A DNA stretch of 64,000 nt, taken from contig CP141149.1 of assembly GCA_035235625.1 (NCBI GenBank), positions 13,147,893-13,211,892 of the forward strand. The letters are read 5' to 3'. Numbering within the stretch: position 1 is the stretch's first letter; each line of letters begins with the position of its first letter. This document shows, piece by piece, positions 60,077 to 64,000 of this stretch. The DNA is from Saururus chinensis (lineage: Eukaryota > Streptophyta > Magnoliopsida > Piperales > Saururaceae). Made by a program: the position numbers and the translations under genes. The notes beneath the pieces are model-generated. The model saw only the letters and a program-made list of their open reading frames with translations. It did no database searches and was not told where the DNA came from.

Positions 60077-63000
60077 TCAGTCCCTATAGCGATCTCGATC
60101 CCTTCCAGACTCTCGACCACCTCGTTCATACTCATACTCTCGACCACCTCGCTCATACTCATAGTCTCGGTCCCTGTCCCTTCCTCTTCCCTTGTCATAG
60201 TGATCATGATCCCTTTCTCTGCTACGGCTTCGACGTCTCTCCCTGTCATAACTGTGAAGATCCCTGCTCTTGCTGCTTTCTCTGCCACCATAGTCTCTCT
60301 CTCTGTCCTTGTTCCTTTCCTTTCCATCACGGTCACCCATGCCTTAAGATAAAATGTAGTGGGCAAAATTAGCAAACAGATAAACAGTATATATTAGGGT
60401 GACAATTTCCAGTCAAATAAGATAGAAAACTGAAACAGCATGTTTTACAAAAATCAACATAATACCTAGCTCTTCAACTTCCCAGCCTGCTCGCCCAGAA
60501 CCAGGAAGCATCCGTCCAGTTTCAGCTTGATGTTTGGCACGGAATTTCTTCTTCAGGTTTCCAAACTCATCATACATCTCTCCATCGTCCTAAGCAAAAA
60601 CAATCACATTGCCATTAATAACTTATAATGGTAGAAAGAGAATGTCATGATTTGAAGACTGAAATCACTAGAAAAGACTAAATAAGAATGCCCAGACAAA
60701 TGTAAGCTTCTGCTCAAATGGAAATAGGAAATAATATATATGAGAAATAAGTAAACAAGATAATATGCAGGTCTGCCAAACACTAAGGATGACATGTAAA
60801 TCATTGTAAAAAACATGTACAAGATAAAAAAAGGCATGTTTGGAGTCCCATTTTTTTGAATTTGCAAAGGATAATATAGCTTTTGCGAACATAAGGAGTT
60901 ATCAAGTAGCGTACAGCAAATTAAATGCTGTGTTACCAGCCTCAAAGTGCTGGGATAATAGTTGATGCTGATGCACTGATTTATTCAATATACTATCATC
61001 ATACAACATGCATTGATCTGAAGTTACCTCTTCAGCCTCCTTCCTTCTTCGCTTTGTTTCTTCTAGTTCTTCTTCATCAAGTTCCTTGTAGCCACCAGCT
61101 CGACCTCCTCTAATAACAGTTAACAGAGTAGAACTTCAGTAGTAATGAAATGTGATCACTACAAGATCGCTCAGAGATACATCAACACCAGCATATAGAT
61201 GAAATTCTAACAAAAAAGTAAAAGAAATCTGTAATAATGTTCATATGTAATTTAAGCCATCAAATATCTCACTATGGTTTTAAAATAACAAGACTAAGAT
61301 GGAGCATATGAAATTTAAATTTAATGAAAAATAAAATTATAGGTAAAACTTAAGTCGAAATATATGAGCAAGAAGGGCTAACATGTGAGCAATTCTTAAC
61401 TCCATTATCCATAAAGGAGATATCGACGATGATGTGTTACATAGGATAACAACAAGATAGGTACATGGAGGACAGCATCTAGAGTATTGTGTGATAAGAG
61501 CATCCTGATAGGTTTAAAAATAAGTTTCATGCGACAACTATTAGGCCTACAATACACTATGGGGCAAGATGTTGGGCACCAAACAAAAGTCATGTGGATA
61601 AATTAAATGTAGTTAAATTGAAGATGTTAAGGTGAATTTGTGGGATAATTAGGAAAGATAAAGATTAGAAATGAATATATACACGAGAACTTAGGGTTTA
61701 GGAAGTGTTGGAATAAGCATGTACAAATAAGACGAATGGATGCACAAAAAAAATTAGAAGAGATCCATGTAAATGATGCCAAAAGAGGAAGAGGGAGATC
61801 AGAGAGAACTTAGATGGAGTTAATAACAAAGGACATGACTATGCTATCTCTTACAAGAGTTGCCACAAAATATGCTAGAATAGAGGCCTAAGATTCATGC
61901 CGTCGACCTCAAATGGTTGGTAAAAGGCACTACTTGATTATGATTATGATTATGATAAAATATCTCGCTATGGAGGCTCGTATGTACATTAATTTCAATA
62001 TCTTTCAGTGAAGATATTTTCTAATTTATCCAAATTTTCACAACGTACAACATTGAGACTTTATTGACCACGAGGACTGCTGTAAAAGACTGACCAGTAT
62101 ATGTACCTTACTTTCAATATCAATCACTGAAGATATTGTAGCATATTGACCACAAAACCAGCAAAATAAAAATGTTGTTTGCCCATTCCACCCATGTTGT
62201 GTACAGGCTTTGTTTGTGTTACTTCAAAAAATTCCTATATCCGTCGATTAATCAAAACCAGCACATTCAAATTTAAAAGCGACAAATGATTCAACTCCTT
62301 ACCTCACCCCACCCTCATTGTGACCAGGCTTATTGGTGTTGCATATGTTGCACTTTGTGCGTTTTGCCCAGTTGATGTTGCCACACCTACAAAAAGCACA
62401 AAGGAGAAGAAACAATGACGACAATCCTTAACCACCTAGTTATATGGGATATTTATCACATATTTTTCTTGACTGAATTACAAAACATGTACAACTCTAA
62501 TCCATAAAAAAAGATCAAGTAACTAAAAACTGGACCACAATTTCAAATACCTTAATCTGTGTCAACAAATGACAGTTAATGAGATTATGAGCCACATGTA
62601 TACATGAAGGTAACAGGTAACTTAAGGATTATTTATAAATAAAAAATAACTTACAGATTATTGCAGTAGCAATGCAACAGAAGACATTGAAAACAATATT
62701 TAGCCAAAAGAAAATAAAAACAGTAGAGGGAAACATGCGAGGATAATTAGATGCTGAGAGAACAACTGAAAGCAACAAATGATAGGAAACCTATCAAGAG
62801 TAGTGAAAAACAAGTTGCTTAATGTAATCCGTGAAAGAAGTAGCTAAACAAAAGAAAAGTTCACAAACAGTAATCTTGAAAAGAAAGTAGAAAAAAATAG
62901 AAGATAAAAGCACGAGTAAAGATGGCAAATTATAATTACTATCAGTGAAAATATGCTAAAGTCAAAGATCATATGCGATACAAAAGACATCTATAGGAAT

Positions 63001-63949
63001 GCAACATGAAAAACATTTCCATAAAAAAATTCTCACGAACTATATATGCAAAACTATGCTAATAATATTCTTACATGGGGCAAGGCCAATCATTAGGGCC
63101 AAACAGTCCTGTAGGTCCACCAGCTGCTCGGCCGCGACCCCCAGAGTCATTAACACCACGGCCCCTGCCTCGACCAGCTCCTCCACCAGAACCAGAAACA
63201 CCAGCAGGGCGAGCAGTTCCACATCGATTACAGACACCACGGAATGCAAAGTTTACATTGCCACAGCTGATTCATTAGAAAAAACCACAAGGCAAATTCA
63301 ATTAACTACTAAAAATTTTAAAAGCATACGAGTAAAAACAGAATGAGAATGAGCTGCTCACCAAGGTCACATCACAGACCTTGTATTTGGACACAACCAG
63401 TCCCCATCTTGCTGCCAGGCTTTCCCTGGAATATCACCATGCCCCCTTCCCTTTCCTCCGTCTCCACCATTCAAATCGGTAGAATCTTCATCGGGTCCGC
63501 CAAAAGTCTCAATTGAATCTTTGTTCTTTGACTCAGCCAACTGTACCCCAATGATGCTCCCATGAAAATCCTTGTTGTTGAACCATTCCACAGCAGCTGA
63601 TGCAGCATGGGGATCATCGTATGTCACTGTCGCATCACCCTTGGGCTCATTTGTAACTTTGTCTCTGTACAACCATATCTTTGGTCGACCAGTCCTTTTA
63701 TCCTTCTGCAAATGACCATTAAAATTGCACAAAAGCCATAAATATGTCCTTGAGCATCACAAAAAAATAACAGAAGACAAAAGTAATAGACACAAAAGTT
63801 CCAATATGTTACCTGGCGCAACTCCCTACCTTTAGCAACCCTATGGTGCCAAAAAACTCGGCCAGCATATTTTCATCAGTTCCAGGTGGCAAGTTACAAA
63901 CATAGACAGACCCATTCGCTGGTACTCCTCTTCCTGAATAATTTGCCAT
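60077..63949 (-). CDS. TAF15B: TAF15b-like RRM and RanBP2-type zinc-finger RNA-binding protein
   Basis: Seven exons read leftwards: 63830-63949, 63380-63705, 63075-63266, 62303-62386, 61028-61109, 60466-60589, 60077-60342. All junctions are GT-AG and in phase, giving 397 aa plus stop. The RRM spans about aa 12-95 (RNP2 VYVCNL, RNP1 KGDATVTY). RanBP2-type zinc finger 1 is C145, C150, C161, C164 with W143. RG-rich linker. Zinc finger 2 is C211, C214, C225, C228 with W209. A conserved GGYKELDE-E-LEETKRRR block, DDGEMYDEFGNLKKK and GRAGWEVEELG follow, then a C-terminal R/D/E/S-rich tail. This matches the FUS/EWS/TAF15-type plant protein TAF15b, a nuclear RNA-binding protein related to TFIID subunits; in Arabidopsis TAF15b is linked to immune-receptor expression and flowering. 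The ATG at 63949 is favoured by immediate entry into the RRM. The 5' untranslated region may continue past the window. Confidence 0.93.
61398..61957 (+). mobile_element. LINE (L1-type) 3'-end remnant in intron 4 of the TAF15b-like gene
   Basis: In shifting plus-strand frames one reads SIIHKGDIDDDV.HRI, LWG.KMLGTK, then EDVK(V)NLWDN with the RLEMNIYTRT and KRGRGRS-type segments, the C-terminal domain of plant LINE reverse transcriptases. The fragment ends in the tail TTGATTATGATTATGATTATGAT. It is 5'-truncated and full of stops, lies antisense to the host gene, and leaves the splice sites at 61109 and 62303 intact. Confidence 0.75.
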
Positions 63950-64000
63950 CACATAAAGAACTCCTTTCCTTCATATAATAACCCAAAATACAAGTAGTGC

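Overview
This is plant nuclear DNA, almost certainly from an angiosperm with a large, retrotransposon-rich genome. The evidence is a spliced TAF15b-type gene with GT-AG introns, a plant UDP-glycosyltransferase pseudogene with a PSPG box, a telo-box, a Ty3/gypsy element with an initiator-Met-type primer binding site, and dense nested LTR insertions. I see nothing bacterial or viral and cannot name the species.

Layout. Positions 1-9.9 kb are coding-free LTR-type repeats: C1, D inserted with a 5-bp duplication, E1 and H. About 9.9-10.3 kb carries a degenerate gag N-terminal fragment. About 10.4-13.8 kb looks less repetitive and may hold an unrecognised minus-strand locus with a telo-box and a possible splice donor at 13.6-13.7 kb. 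At 13.9-18.8 kb a broken UGT92-like fragment is bounded by inverted repeats (Pack-MULE-like). A complete gag-only LTR element (TR-GAG type, 14149-17624) sits inside it. At 18.9-28.9 kb three coding-free LTR-type repeats are nested one in another (C2 > B1 > B2). At 29.1-33.2 kb is A1, a 5'-truncated copy of a very long LTR family. At 33.2-35.2 kb are an Ulp1/C48 protease fragment and a truncated MULE transposase. At 36.5-40.1 kb is a CACTA-like, hairpin- and (CT)n-rich element, followed by A2, a second truncated A copy. From 43.2 to 57.8 kb runs a decayed minus-strand Ty3/gypsy element, F (gag-PR-RT-RH-IN, PBS, 5' LTR). A 3.3-kb LTR-type repeat (K) interrupts its integrase and a 5.2-kb copy of family A (A3) interrupts its LTR. 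At 57.8-60 kb are a perfect (TA)n tract, an LTR-like piece and intergenic DNA. The only clearly intact gene is at 60.1-63.9 kb, minus strand: a seven-exon TAF15b-like RNA-binding protein of 397 aa with a LINE remnant in one intron.

How it fits together. The region is a layered insertion record: F was hit by K in IN, by A3 in its LTR and by A2 at its integrase C-terminus. The UGT fragment was hit by the TR-GAG element, and C2 by B1, then B2. Many breaks are C-to-T changes typical of methylated DNA, and A3 keeps far more CpG than A1 or A2, so it looks youngest. No operon-like or cooperating gene set is present. The most unusual pattern is that several apparently unrelated LTR-type families each carry a compact palindrome-rich block (CGATCGATCG-like, or CATCGACGTGTCGATG-like).
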